Source: Gracilibacillus orientalis (lineage in GTDB: Bacteria > Bacillota > Bacilli > Bacillales > Amphibacillaceae). Taken from it: a stretch of 64,000 nt of DNA. The number at the start of each line of letters is the position of its first letter. The stretch's first letter is position 1. This document shows, one piece after another, positions 1-8,455 of the stretch. Below the pieces are notes generated by a model, which made no database searches, was not told the DNA's origin, and saw only the letters and a list, made by a program, of their open reading frames with translations. The translations under genes were made by a program, and so were the position numbers. The stretch covers positions 21,513-85,512 of the forward strand of contig NZ_FOTR01000014.1 of assembly GCF_900114645.1 (NCBI RefSeq). The letters run 5' to 3'.

Positions 1-1
1 T

Positions 2-268
2 TACAGCTTTGCCTATGGTCCAGGAAAATTACCGCATCAACATGTCTTATGGTTAAGTCTAGCAGGAGCCCCGATAGAAAGGTTTACAAAGAGGAAATAT
101 GATCAAATGATGACACACTATTTCAATGTCGGGTTAGCGGATTACTGTGGGATAGGCTCTTCTAAATTCGAATTATTGTATGAAACGATTAAAGAAGAGC
201 CTGGATATATGGAACAGTGGTTGGAAAAAGCTTATGAATTGGGTCTTAATTATGGAGAATCATCATAG
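2..268 (+). CDS. C-terminal part of an unrecognised protein
   Basis: The window opens inside a plus-strand reading frame that runs 88 codons to TAG at 266-268. The visible part starts YSFAYGPGKLPHQHVLW and ends LGLNYGESS. It is mildly acidic, rich in aromatic residues, and has no membrane segment. I do not recognise the family and the start lies outside the window. The frame is uninterrupted with ordinary codon use, so it is probably a real truncated-by-window gene. About 70 bases separate it from the convergent membrane protein gene that follows. Confidence 0.6.
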   Translation, partial: YSFAYGPGKLPHQHVLWLSLAGAPIERFTKRKYDQMMTHYFNVGLADYCGIGSSKFELLYETIKEEPGYMEQWLEKAYELGLNYGESS

Positions 269-336
269 CCTTACAGGTTTTTGTAGAATAATAAGGAACG
301 TCTTATTCATATGTAGAGGTGGATAAGGCGGTTTGC

Positions 337-996
337 CTATTGTTTCTTATTAGAAAACGTAATATCCGTTGCAACTAAACTAATCATCAGCACCAACTCC
401 AGTGCATTTGTAAAAGCTGTACTGTCAACCTTGATTGGTAGAGCACTACCTATTCCCATTATGATAGTACCCACAAGCATCCATTTCCAGCTCGTAAAGA
501 TATAAAGAAGAAAACCTGTAACAAGAAGAATTAAACTAACCATGATAATCATTAATATAGATCCAACATGTTCTTTTACAGGAACATAATGGAGTATACC
601 ATATTCCATAACTGGCTTTAGCTCTATTACCGCTACTACAGTAATAATTTCGATAAGTATTAATACACATGTACACATCAAAGTAATCCAAACTGCCCTA
701 GCTGTGCTAAAATATTTTTTACCAGACTTTTGCAATAGACCTAAACAGAACAGAAGAAGTGTTGGTGTTATCAAAGCATGTATCCAATAACGGAACAGAT
801 GGAGACTTTCCAAAAGAGAGCCGGTTCCAATCCATTTTCCAAAAGCGATAATAGCATTGTCAACAGTTAAACCAACTATGACTAAGTATAAAAAGACAGT
901 AAAGCTCATGATATTCTTCTCTCTTCTTTTAACAAAGCCCACTATTAATAAAATAAGATAGGATAGTGTAAAAACGAGATAGAAATAAAAATCCAT
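337..996 (-). CDS. Multi-pass membrane protein of unknown function (219 aa)
   Basis: The 219-residue protein is dominated by hydrophobic stretches. About seven likely membrane spans can be seen, beginning near residue 4 (FYLVFTLSYLILLIVGF) and ending near residue 208. Short basic loops (KRREK near residue 24) suggest an N-out arrangement. The start ATG at 996 has GAGGAG eight bases upstream. No catalytic motif or named family is recognisable. It stands alone, convergent to the partial gene at the window start and upstream of the ASCH gene only in map order. Its role is unknown. Confidence 0.6.
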   Translation of the reverse strand: MDFYFYLVFTLSYLILLIVGFVKRREKNIMSFTVFLYLVIVGLTVDNAIIAFGKWIGTGSLLESLHLFRYWIHALITPTLLLFCLGLLQKSGKKYFSTARAVWITLMCTCVLILIEIITVVAVIELKPVMEYGILHYVPVKEHVGSILMIIMVSLILLVTGFLLYIFTSWKWMLVGTIIMGIGSALPIKVDSTAFTNALELVLMISLVATDITFSNKKQ

Positions 997-1186
997 TACA
1001 TTCTCTCCTCAACAATTTCTTTCCATCCTTCATATATTGTCCGTTTCTTTTTATTTAATCATAATTTATCTGCTACAAATTCACAGTAGAGACACTAACC
1101 ATCTATATAAAAAAATAGATAGAAAAAGACTCCAATAATTTGAAGTCTTTAAAATAAAACGTAGTCTGAACCATTTAGGAAATCCC

Positions 1187-1531
1187 TTATTCTAAAGCAC
1201 TGAATTCATGTACCCATACTTCCATTTCAGGAAGCCATGGCATCCCAGGATGGATCGATAAGATTGATTCTTTATATGCCTCTAAACTTTCATATCCTTC
1301 TCGCTTGCCGTCTTCATCCGTTAATTCGCCAAGTTTTTGCTTATACACATTATCAATTCGAAATTTTTTATCTTTTAGTTCCATGATTTCACCGATATCT
1401 GCATAACGGCCATTACGTCTTGTTGCGGTTTTAATACCTTCTAATACTTTATCCACATCATCTGGAAGTGTAACCAGCCGGTCAACGCTGCAAGTTTTCG
1501 GTGGTAATGGCATACTGTTTTCATTTGTCAT
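1187..1531 (-). CDS. ASCH domain protein (114 aa)
   Basis: The protein matches the small ASCH (PUA-like beta-barrel) family. The core GIKTATRRNGRYADIGEIMEL at about residues 32-52 is the typical RNA/nucleotide-facing loop, followed by FRIDNVYKQKLGELTDED and a C-terminal EVWVHEF. ASCH proteins are thought to bind RNA or modified nucleosides, and some are amidohydrolases of acetylated cytidine; which applies here cannot be told. Length is normal for the family. The ATG is preceded by a weak AAGGTG-like site. The gene stands alone. Confidence 0.75.
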   Translation of the reverse strand: MTNENSMPLPPKTCSVDRLVTLPDDVDKVLEGIKTATRRNGRYADIGEIMELKDKKFRIDNVYKQKLGELTDEDGKREGYESLEAYKESILSIHPGMPWLPEMEVWVHEFSALE

Positions 1532-1673
1532 ATATCCTACACCTTACCTTTCCTGTCTATTGTATCTTTTACTATCTCTTTCTACAATAATCAGAACCTT
1601 TTTTATGACTCCATATAAGAAAGTATTACAAAATGTTGAACATACGTGAAAACAAATGCTCCACCAAGCAAAG

Positions 1674-2417
1674 CTAGCTTCTGGATTGCCGTAAAAAACG
1701 AGGATAGGCTAAGAAAGCAAGTAAACCTCCAGCAAGACCAAACGATATCAAGACCAATATTGGTAACCAAATATCAATGATTTGACCGTTTTCCACTAAA
1801 ATGAGTTTATATCCTTCCAATCCCCAAAATTGTGGAAAGAACTTAGCTATCGTTTGCATATAGTCCGGCATAATTTCTAGTGGCATCCATAAACCACCAA
1901 GCATTGCACCACCTAAAGCAATCACTTGTGTCAAAGCTATTCCCATGTTTTCTGTGTTCACTAATAACGACATCGCTAATCCCCAGCTGGTAGATATAAA
2001 GGCCAGTGTTAGCGATAAAACGCTCAAAGCAAGTGGATCACCCAAAGGCAAGTCATACACTACCACACCAAATGTTAATAGTACGATAATCTGAATAATA
2101 ACCACGATCATAAATGGTAACCATTTACCGATAAGAAACTGCTTTAATGGTAAAGGTGTACTAGCGACTCGAGCAACCATTCCACTATCACGGTCTTTAA
2201 TAAATGTAATGACCATCGAAATCATGATGAAGAATGAAAACATAACAGTATAACCCGGTACAATTTGGGTAACCAATTGTTCTGGCTCCATATTGTTCAC
2301 ACCAGAAAATATCGTTATAAAACCGATGATAAAAATAATTGGCAATATAAAAGTCCAAAACCAAAGACCTTTATCCTGCAGCTTCTTTTTTAATTCAACC
2401 GTAGTAATCGCCCACAT
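1674..2417 (-). CDS. ABC-2 type transporter permease
   Basis: This is the membrane subunit of an ABC-2 exporter. About six membrane spans are visible: one near residue 20 (FWTFILPIIFIIGF), one near 55, a central pair around 100-150, and two at the C terminus. The family SSWGLAMSLLVNTENMG region and the LGGLWMPLEIMP loop are present. The start is placed at the ATG at 2417 because AGGAG lies nine bases upstream; the longer frame opens with TTG before that RBS spacing makes sense. It follows the ATPase gene immediately, so the two are translated together. The substrate is unknown; antibiotic or lipid export is typical. Confidence 0.85.
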   Translation of the reverse strand: MWAITTVELKKKLQDKGLWFWTFILPIIFIIGFITIFSGVNNMEPEQLVTQIVPGYTVMFSFFIMISMVITFIKDRDSGMVARVASTPLPLKQFLIGKWLPFMIVVIIQIIVLLTFGVVVYDLPLGDPLALSVLSLTLAFISTSWGLAMSLLVNTENMGIALTQVIALGGAMLGGLWMPLEIMPDYMQTIAKFFPQFWGLEGYKLILVENGQIIDIWLPILVLISFGLAGGLLAFLAYPRFLRQSRS

Positions 2418-2429
2418 TAAAATCAACTC

Positions 2430-3347
2430 CTATCCATTATCCCTTAATTGTGTTCCTGTTAAATTAAAGAAAATATCTTCCAGTCTTGATTGACTTAATT
2501 CCAACCGTTCTGGATGAATCCCTTTGTTACGAAATTGCTCAATCATATTCTCCATTGTCAGAAGGGGATCATCACAATTCACAGTGAATCCAGTTTTCTT
2601 CTTGATTGTCACCCCATGTGATGACAGCTCTTCTTCGCTGATTCCCTCCGCCGAAACGAATATAGACGCACTACGGTGTTTATTCAATACTTGCTTCATG
2701 GTTCCGTGCTCTACCAATTTTCCTTTATCGATAAGGCCTACGCTATCGCATAATTCCTCTACTTCTTCCATATAGTGACTAGAATATACAACCGTACTTC
2801 CTGCCTCTTTTAGTTCCTGAATAAGCGAAAAAATCGAGTGCCTTGATTGTGGATCAATTCCCACAGTCGGTTCATCTAACACGATCAAAGAAGGCTCATG
2901 AAGTATGGCACAGCCAATATTCAAACGACGTTTCATTCCACCTGAGAACTCGGTTAATTTTTGATTCGCCTTCTCACTTAATCCAATTTGTTCTAGGACT
3001 GTTTTTATTCGTTTACGCAAATGTTCACCTGATAAGCCATACAGCTTTCCAAAATAAATTAAATTATCCTTAGCCGTTAATAGTTCCTCCAGACATATAT
3101 CTTGCGGAACGTAGCCAATATAACTCTTTACTCCCAATCTATTTTCTTTAACCGAATGATTAAAAACTTGAATATCCCCATCAAAACGCTGCAATACACC
3201 AACTAATATTTTCATGAAAGTAGATTTTCCCGCACCATTTGGACCCACTAACCCATAACAATTGCCTTCATTAATTTGAAATTGCAAATTATCCAATGCT
3301 TGATTTGAACCATATGTTTTACTAACACCTTGCACATCAATCATCAT
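2430..3347 (-). CDS. ABC transporter ATP-binding protein (exporter type)
   Basis: This is the nucleotide-binding subunit of the exporter, 305 residues. Walker A GPNGAGKST lies at about residues 35-43, the signature FSGGMKRRL near 134-142, Walker B LIVLDEPT near 154-161, and the switch histidine in SSHYMEE near 190. The C-terminal 90 residues form the extra domain typical of drug-exporter (CcmA/DrrA-like) ATPases. The start ATG has GAGGAGG six bases upstream. The order regulator, DUF3021 protein, ATPase, permease matches LytTR-controlled ABC-2 operons known in Bacilli and staphylococci. Substrate unknown. Confidence 0.9.
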   Translation of the reverse strand: MMIDVQGVSKTYGSNQALDNLQFQINEGNCYGLVGPNGAGKSTFMKILVGVLQRFDGDIQVFNHSVKENRLGVKSYIGYVPQDICLEELLTAKDNLIYFGKLYGLSGEHLRKRIKTVLEQIGLSEKANQKLTEFSGGMKRRLNIGCAILHEPSLIVLDEPTVGIDPQSRHSIFSLIQELKEAGSTVVYSSHYMEEVEELCDSVGLIDKGKLVEHGTMKQVLNKHRSASIFVSAEGISEEELSSHGVTIKKKTGFTVNCDDPLLTMENMIEQFRNKGIHPERLELSQSRLEDIFFNLTGTQLRDNG

Positions 3348-3376
3348 AAAATCCCTCCTCTATGAAAAAACGTTTT

Positions 3377-3790
3377 TTATTTGTTATCACTGTCTATACA
3401 TTTATTCATGGACTTTTCTACATTTTTATAGTAGAAATACATACTAACCCACATGATTGAATAGGTAGTTAAAAATATACCTAAACCTATGATCAACGAC
3501 ACTGGATTAAACGGAAGCCAGCCTGCTAGAATGATAATAGGAAAAAGAACTAGGAATGTTAAAGTCGAATGCATGACGGTCTGTTTCAAAATGCTCCATT
3601 CTTCCCGTTCGAATATAGCAGATGCGAAACTGAATAAAATACCAATCAGCATGCTTGCCAACCAATGCTTCCATATTTCCTGCATCGAGGAATCGATGGA
3701 TTGAATAATCATGAAAGATATTACTGCGAAGGTTATAAGACTTCCGACCGCAACACCTATCATAATTCGTTTCAGGCCCTCAACGATCAT
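3377..3790 (-). CDS. DUF3021 family membrane protein
   Basis: A 137-residue protein with four membrane spans (near residues 9-30, 42-58, 74-92, 100-122). It fits the DUF3021 family, which is almost always encoded directly after a LytTR-type regulator and is thought to modulate it at the membrane. I place the start at ATG 3790 because AGGAGG lies seven bases upstream; a longer frame runs seven codons further. This start overlaps the end of the LytTR gene by 11 bases, as expected for a coupled pair. The C terminus ends in a hydrophilic tail. Confidence 0.8.
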   Translation of the reverse strand: MIVEGLKRIMIGVAVGSLITFAVISFMIIQSIDSSMQEIWKHWLASMLIGILFSFASAIFEREEWSILKQTVMHSTLTFLVLFPIIILAGWLPFNPVSLIIGLGIFLTTYSIMWVSMYFYYKNVEKSMNKCIDSDNK

Positions 3791-4241
3791 TGTATTCGCC
3801 TCCTTCGACAATCTGAGATTTTAAATCATGCACATATTTTCTGCTCACATATTCCTTACTTCCAGACTTAAAATAGACACACAAATTACCATTAAAGGAT
3901 AATTCGAACCGATCGATTTGATTTATATTGCCAACAACGGATTTAGAAAACCGAATAAATCCAGATTGCTGAAGCATTTCCTCTACCTCATATAATTTCA
4001 TTTTCAACTCCATACACTTCCCATGAATCGCCGCGAATACTTTCCGTTCTCTGGCAAATACGAAATCAATTTCTTCAGGATTTAATAAAATAGATCGATC
4101 TTCCTGAACAGATACTATTCTTTTCGGTTGTTTCCTTTGAAGCAATTGAACCAGTTCTTCAATGTCTTTTGTCTATTCCTTCGCGTGAATCGTCACATTA
4201 CACTCTTCATATTTCGGGTCAATATCAATTTGTATCTTCAT
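3780..4241 (-). pseudogene. LytTR DNA-binding regulator interrupted by an in-frame amber codon
   Basis: The frame from ATG 4241, with a strong AAGGGGGG site upstream, would give a 153-residue LytTR-domain regulator. The N-terminal part reads MKIQIDIDPKYEECNV. Codon 23, at 4175-4173, is TAG, after which the frame continues TKDIEELVQLLQ and the complete LytTR domain (VSVQEDRSILLNPEEIDFV, then FIRFSKSVVGNINQI, ending at 3780). A TGG-to-TAG change at a probable tryptophan would explain it. A restart at TTG 4145 could still make the 121-residue DNA-binding part. It should autoregulate the exporter operon. It may be a pseudogene, a truncated functional protein, or a sequencing error. Confidence 0.8.
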
Positions 4242-4360
4242 TGTTCCCCCCCTTTTTGTATTATGTTATAAATCATGCATCATTTGGTAAAATTCCACAT
4301 TAGTTGTTCAAAAAAATGAATAACAGGTAAATTTACACGTATAAGATGCTCTTCATTATA

Positions 4361-4400
4361 TAAAAAGCGACTGATAAATATACTCATCAGTCGCCCTTTT
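4361..4400. terminator. Bidirectional intrinsic terminator
   Basis: The arms GCGACTGAT and ATCAGTCGC form a 9-bp stem around a 10-base loop, with A-runs on one side and T-runs on the other. It lies between the SRPBCC gene end (minus strand) and the LytTR operon promoter region, so it most likely ends the SRPBCC transcript. An open frame across it (4280-4474) is judged spurious. Confidence 0.8.
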
Positions 4401-4448
4401 CTTGATAAATCTAAGGTAACTCCAAAGGATTTCCCTAAATTTATTCCA

Positions 4449-4955
4449 TTAATTGTTGTCTGTAGGGTAATCAATTTTACCCGTTTCCACTAGCTGTTTC
4501 AGCCCTTCAAACATCATTTCCCAACCAGCTTTAGAACCATCATGATATTCTTTACATGCCTTATCAATATCTTCCTGCGTCCATCCTTCTTCATGTGGCA
4601 CAACAATTTTTTGTACAAAAGTCATATTGCACCCTGAATCAGTCGGCTCAAAGGAAATAGTTAATACATCTTCCGTGTCACTAAATTGTGGCATTTTAAA
4701 AGTTTTCACCAATTTATTAGGTGCATTTATTACTCGATACTCCCCAATTGCACGGTAATCCTTGCCTTCACGGTGATCGACAATTTCCCAGCTACCACCT
4801 TCTTCAGCATCACTTTTCGTCTCTTTGTTGGTCATTTCCATAGTGAAAAGCCATTTTTTCATTAATTCAGGTTGAATCCACGCTGAGAACACTTTGTCTG
4901 CTTCTACCTCAAAAGACTTAGACATTGTTAACGTTACATTTGATTGATTTGACAT
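4449..4955 (-). CDS. SRPBCC (AHSA1/CalC-like) family protein
   Basis: The 168-residue protein has the START/Bet v1-like fold signature of the AHSA1 family. The N-terminal FEVEADKVFSAWIQPELMKKW (about residues 15-35) is the hallmark helix after the first strand, followed by GGSWEIVDHREGKDYRAIGEYRVI, then a C-terminal helix GWEMMFEGLKQLVE. Members bind hydrophobic ligands; specific roles in Bacilli are mostly unknown. Start ATG 4955 has a GAGGATAGG site. It is monocistronic and followed by a terminator. Confidence 0.85.
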   Translation of the reverse strand: MSNQSNVTLTMSKSFEVEADKVFSAWIQPELMKKWLFTMEMTNKETKSDAEEGGSWEIVDHREGKDYRAIGEYRVINAPNKLVKTFKMPQFSDTEDVLTISFEPTDSGCNMTFVQKIVVPHEEGWTQEDIDKACKEYHDGSKAGWEMMFEGLKQLVETGKIDYPTDNN

Positions 4956-5101
4956 CCTATCCTCACCTTTTTCACAAGATTATTTATGTATTTTATCTAT
5001 AAAGTTGTCATTTTCATGATTTTATGAATGCACTTACATAATATCATATTTCCATAACTGGAAGATATAATTCTAGTCATTTTTGTTATCAATCTATTTA
5101 T

Positions 5102-5192
5102 CATGCCCCTAGGAAAGCGAAACGGTCAGCCGCAGCTGTCGGCTTGCACAAGCTATCTTTCAAAATAACAAACAGGCGAAGTACACATCTTT
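5102..5192 (+). repeat. About 90-bp dispersed intergenic repeat, copy 1
   Basis: The stretch beginning CATGCCCCTAGGAAAGCGAA and ending GTACACATCTT recurs, in the same orientation and with only a few mismatches, at 57685-57777 inside the foldback element. It is GC-richer than its surroundings and non-coding. This copy lacks the surrounding inverted repeats, so it looks like a remnant. It occupies most of the 336-base gap between the SRPBCC gene and the symporter; nothing else but the terminator below is seen there. Confidence 0.85.
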
Positions 5193-5214
5193 TACTATAT
5201 ACTTTCTTATCTTA

Positions 5215-5285
5215 TAAAAAAAGCTGTCCCTAAGATCATTAAACAACTAGAGTTTCAGTTGCTGTCATTATCCTCAGGACAACCT
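5215..5285 (-). terminator. Terminator of the acetoacetate operon
   Basis: Read on the minus strand, GTTGTCC downstream of the symporter stop pairs with GGGACAGC, followed by seven T residues. A smaller hairpin (AACTGAAACTCTAGTT) lies in the loop. The position, directly after the last gene of the operon, supports the call. Confidence 0.65.
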
Positions 5286-5291
5286 CTTTGT

Positions 5292-6788
5292 TTATCCGCT
5301 CTTCTTCAACACTAATTCCTCATGTTTTTCAGTAGCTGTCAACCATCCAATGATGGCCATTGCAATAAATGATGCGAAAGAAGCAAAGAACATCGCAAGA
5401 TATATATTTTCTATTATATTAAATTGAGTAAAGACAACATACAAACCTGCACCCGTGATTACTGCTGCAATTGCACCATAGTTTGTTGCCTTCTTCCAAA
5501 AGTATCCTAATGTTATCGGTGCTAAAATACCAGAAATAATTGCAGAAAAGCTAAATTGAATTAATATTGACAATGAATCCGGCCGATCTAAGGAAATATA
5601 TAAAGACAAGAGACCAACTACAATAAGCGATCCCTTCGCCACCTTAACCGATTGAGATTCTAATCTCGCCTGACTGATATTCTTCTTAAATACCGGTGCC
5701 AGTACCCGGTAAAAGTCATTCCCGATACTAGTTGTCACTCCCAAGTACAAGCTGTCTGTACTGGAAAGAATAGCAGAAATAATACCGACAATCATAATCG
5801 CAGCAATAATACTAGGGAACGATTCGATCACATACATTGGAATCGCTGAATCCGGACTATTTAATGTTGGGAAGATTACACGTGCCGCTAATCCACCAAG
5901 TACCATCAATGTTGAAATCACAAACAAAACAATCCCTGATGATAAGGTGAATGGAGCAAGTTCTTCCTCTGTTTCGATCGATAAAATCTTATTTAACAGG
6001 TGTGGCATTAAAACAAAGCTGAATAGTAAAAACTGAACAGCCATAATGGCTAACACACTATTATATGGACCATCTACACCAACAAAAGTTGTTAAATTAG
6101 AATCTACAGCATTAAGTTGATTGGTTAATTCACCAAATACATTGAATCCGCCACCGATTGTCCAAAAGAATGAAATAAAAATAAGGATTGATGCTACAGC
6201 CATAAACAGTCCTTGAATACCGTCCGTAATCATTTGTGCAAAGGCACCACCAAGTCCGATATATAAAATCGTAATGGCTACCCCGATGATAATCCCCCAG
6301 AAATATGGAATCCCGATTACCGTTTCAAAGATAGTGGCAAGACCGACATTTTGCCCGACTATATAATAGACATTGAACAAAATAAGCAGTGATACAATAA
6401 CCTGTAACGTTTTAGAATTATATCGTCGACCTAACCATTCTGGTACCGTGGAAACTCGACCGAATTTTTTCCCATAACGCCAAAATGTTTTCGCAAAAAT
6501 TAATAGACCTACCCATGAAACTCCAAAACATCCTAATGTATACCATAAAACCGATGTGCCATACTCATAAGCTAAGCCTGGAACACCAATAAATAGATTC
6601 GCACTAGAGTAAGAGGCGGCGAAACTAGCACCTACCAGCCATGGGCTGACCTTCCCTCTCGCGGTAGCAAATCCATTCATCGATTTGCTATGAGCACGTC
6701 CTTTTTTTCCGATCCATGTTACAACGCCGAAATAAGCAATTAATAATATAATAACAGTCCAAAGAAGTAAACTAGATTCCGCTAACAT
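5292..6788 (-). CDS. Sodium:solute symporter (SSS family)
   Basis: A 498-residue LeuT-fold carrier with 13 expected membrane spans. The SSS core can be read as SPWLVGASFAASYSSANLFIG near residue 48 and GLGGAFAQMITDGIQGLFM near residue 179. The length is normal for PutP/PanF/ActP-like carriers. It is the last gene of the acetoacetate operon and sits directly behind a 27-residue membrane peptide, an arrangement known for two-component SSS systems. The neighbours suggest that it imports acetoacetate or another short-chain acid with Na+; this is inference. The start ATG has AAAGGTGG upstream. Confidence 0.85.
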   Translation of the reverse strand: MLAESSLLLWTVIILLIAYFGVVTWIGKKGRAHSKSMNGFATARGKVSPWLVGASFAASYSSANLFIGVPGLAYEYGTSVLWYTLGCFGVSWVGLLIFAKTFWRYGKKFGRVSTVPEWLGRRYNSKTLQVIVSLLILFNVYYIVGQNVGLATIFETVIGIPYFWGIIIGVAITILYIGLGGAFAQMITDGIQGLFMAVASILIFISFFWTIGGGFNVFGELTNQLNAVDSNLTTFVGVDGPYNSVLAIMAVQFLLFSFVLMPHLLNKILSIETEEELAPFTLSSGIVLFVISTLMVLGGLAARVIFPTLNSPDSAIPMYVIESFPSIIAAIMIVGIISAILSSTDSLYLGVTTSIGNDFYRVLAPVFKKNISQARLESQSVKVAKGSLIVVGLLSLYISLDRPDSLSILIQFSFSAIISGILAPITLGYFWKKATNYGAIAAVITGAGLYVVFTQFNIIENIYLAMFFASFASFIAMAIIGWLTATEKHEELVLKKSG

Positions 6789-6803
6789 GCAAAAAAACCA
6801 CCT

Positions 6804-6887
6804 TTAATTATTTTTATAATACTTGCTCCATATAATAAGTCCGATAATCCAAAAAACTGCAACTAAAATGAGATACATATAGATCAT
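6804..6887 (-). CDS. 27-residue membrane peptide, candidate symporter accessory subunit
   Basis: A short frame reads MIYMYLILVAVFWIIGL and ends IWSKYYKNN. It is one membrane span followed by a basic tail. It starts three bases after the DUF35 gene stop, has a GGGG-type ribosome site eight bases upstream, and ends 15 bases before the symporter start. Very short single-span proteins encoded just before SSS carriers are known as symporter small accessory proteins. Position, spacing and composition all fit that role. It is too short for routine gene finders, so it may be missing from automatic annotation. Confidence 0.75.
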   Translation of the reverse strand: MIYMYLILVAVFWIIGLIIWSKYYKNN

Positions 6888-6890
6888 GAT

Positions 6891-7298
6891 TTAATCCCCT
6901 TTCTTTTGGAAAAATGGTAATAGTCTTTCATTTAGTGACTGAAAGGATATTTCTACTGGTAACTGATAGTGCAATTCCTGTTCGTTAATTAGCAAATGAG
7001 TGAGTAAGGACGGTCCTTCGGCTAATTCAACAATTCCTACTGCGTATGGCGTACGTTCCTGCCAGGCAGGATGTCCTGTTCGATGAACCATACTCCATGA
7101 TTTTAACTTTCCTTGCCCTGAAGCTTCCTTCCATGTCAGATGAGATCCAAAGCAGTGGGGACAATGAGCTCGCGGATAGAAAACCCACTGAGCACAATCA
7201 TCACATTGCTGTAGATAGAATTGTTTCTCGGCAACTTTATCCCAAAAAGGTTTACTTACTGCTGTAATCGTCGGTTCCGGAAATGATATATTCGTCAT
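6891..7298 (-). CDS. DUF35 / Zn-ribbon OB-fold protein
   Basis: The 135-residue protein has an N-terminal rubredoxin-like zinc ribbon with two CxxC pairs (CDDC near residue 32 and CPHC near residue 46) and a C-terminal OB fold (GKLKSWSMVHRTG, then YAVGIVELAEGPSLLTHL). DUF35 proteins are obligate partners of SCP-x-like thiolases and HMG-CoA/acetoacetyl-CoA enzymes, bridging or binding acyl-CoA. Here the gene overlaps the thiolase-like gene by four bases, which supports a complex. Confidence 0.88.
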   Translation of the reverse strand: MTNISFPEPTITAVSKPFWDKVAEKQFYLQQCDDCAQWVFYPRAHCPHCFGSHLTWKEASGQGKLKSWSMVHRTGHPAWQERTPYAVGIVELAEGPSLLTHLLINEQELHYQLPVEISFQSLNERLLPFFQKKGD

Positions 7299-8455
7299 TG
7301 TTCTCCTCCTAATACTAAAGCAGTTGTTTCACTTAAAGTCGCTCCATTTCCAGTAACGAGAGCGTGTCTAGCACCGGGAATTTGTCGCCTTTTTCCTTCA
7401 CCGCGTAATTGCACGACTGCTTCGATTACGTGCGACATCCCTCCCGCTAAATCTGCTTGTCCAAATCCTAATTGACCGCCATGTGTATTGAGTGGATAAT
7501 CCCCATCAGGTCCAAAAGTATGGCTTCTGACAAAATCACCAAATTTTCCTGGCTTACATATCCCCATACTCTCAAGCTGTACCGCTACAACATTTGTATA
7601 ACAATCATACAAGGACAGTAAATCTAAATCCTTCCCATCTATTTCCGCCTGTTGTAAGGCTTGTGGAATCGAATATGCAAAAGGTAACTGATCAGTAGCC
7701 GGGGCTTGGCTGACCGCTCGATGTGTTATTTTTTCCCCTGCTCCTTTAAGATAGACCGGTTTATGTTTAGCTTGCTTCGCTTTTTCTTCTGAAGTCACGA
7801 TCACCGCTGCACCACCTGCACACGGCATGACAATTTCTAAAAGTCGCAGTGGATCAGAGATCATTGGTGACTGCAAAATATCTTCCAACTCAACTGGTTT
7901 ATCATAAAAGATGGCTTTCGGGTTTTTTAGGGCATTTTTCCTTGCCCAATAGGCAATGCTGGCAAAGTCCTCTTGTTTGGAACCATACACTTCCATGTGT
8001 TCTCTTTTTAACAATGCATAGGAGGTATTTGCACCTGAAGCACCAAATGGAACATCGAATTCACGAATTGGGTTACGATTTGGTGAACGTGGTGCCTGTC
8101 CTTTTTCATTTTTATTTGCTAATACACAGACAACCGTTTCACACATTCCTGCTTCAATCGCGGCTGCTGCACGCCATACCATTCCTGCACCAGTTGCACC
8201 ACCAAGATCAACGGTATTTGACATGATCGGTGAGAGCCCTAAATATTCTGACACTGTTGCAGGCACATGTTGTGGTGTTTCACCGACTTGTGGTCCAACT
8301 AGCAATCCATCTATTTCATCCTTAGTTATCCCGGCATCTGTTAATGCCAGTTGTACGGATTCTGCTATCAATCCTAAAGTCGTTTTCCCCTCTGAGTAAC
8401 GGACTGGCTTTAGTTCACCGATACCAATAATGGCTCCTTTCGGTCGTTTCGCCAT
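7295..8455 (-). CDS. Thiolase-like (SCP-x type) acyl-CoA acetyltransferase homologue
   Basis: A 386-residue thiolase-fold protein. It begins AKRPKGAIIGIGEL, has the SCP-x-type DLGGATGAGMVWRAAAAIEAGM around residues 77-98, and the C-terminal NTHGGQLGFGQADLAGGM and GNGATLSETTALVLGG. It lacks the classical cysteine context of true degradative thiolases, as is usual for this subfamily, which works with DUF35 partners. I place the start at ATG 8455, eight bases after AAGGAG; this ATG overlaps the last base of the preceding gene's stop. It may cleave or condense a branched beta-ketoacyl-CoA; the exact substrate is unknown. Confidence 0.85.
   Translation of the reverse strand: MAKRPKGAIIGIGELKPVRYSEGKTTLGLIAESVQLALTDAGITKDEIDGLLVGPQVGETPQHVPATVSEYLGLSPIMSNTVDLGGATGAGMVWRAAAAIEAGMCETVVCVLANKNEKGQAPRSPNRNPIREFDVPFGASGANTSYALLKREHMEVYGSKQEDFASIAYWARKNALKNPKAIFYDKPVELEDILQSPMISDPLRLLEIVMPCAGGAAVIVTSEEKAKQAKHKPVYLKGAGEKITHRAVSQAPATDQLPFAYSIPQALQQAEIDGKDLDLLSLYDCYTNVVAVQLESMGICKPGKFGDFVRSHTFGPDGDYPLNTHGGQLGFGQADLAGGMSHVIEAVVQLRGEGKRRQIPGARHALVTGNGATLSETTALVLGGEQ

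Noticed and set aside
4280..4474. 64-codon minus-strand frame
   Set aside because: It spans the SRPBCC terminator and has no ribosome site.
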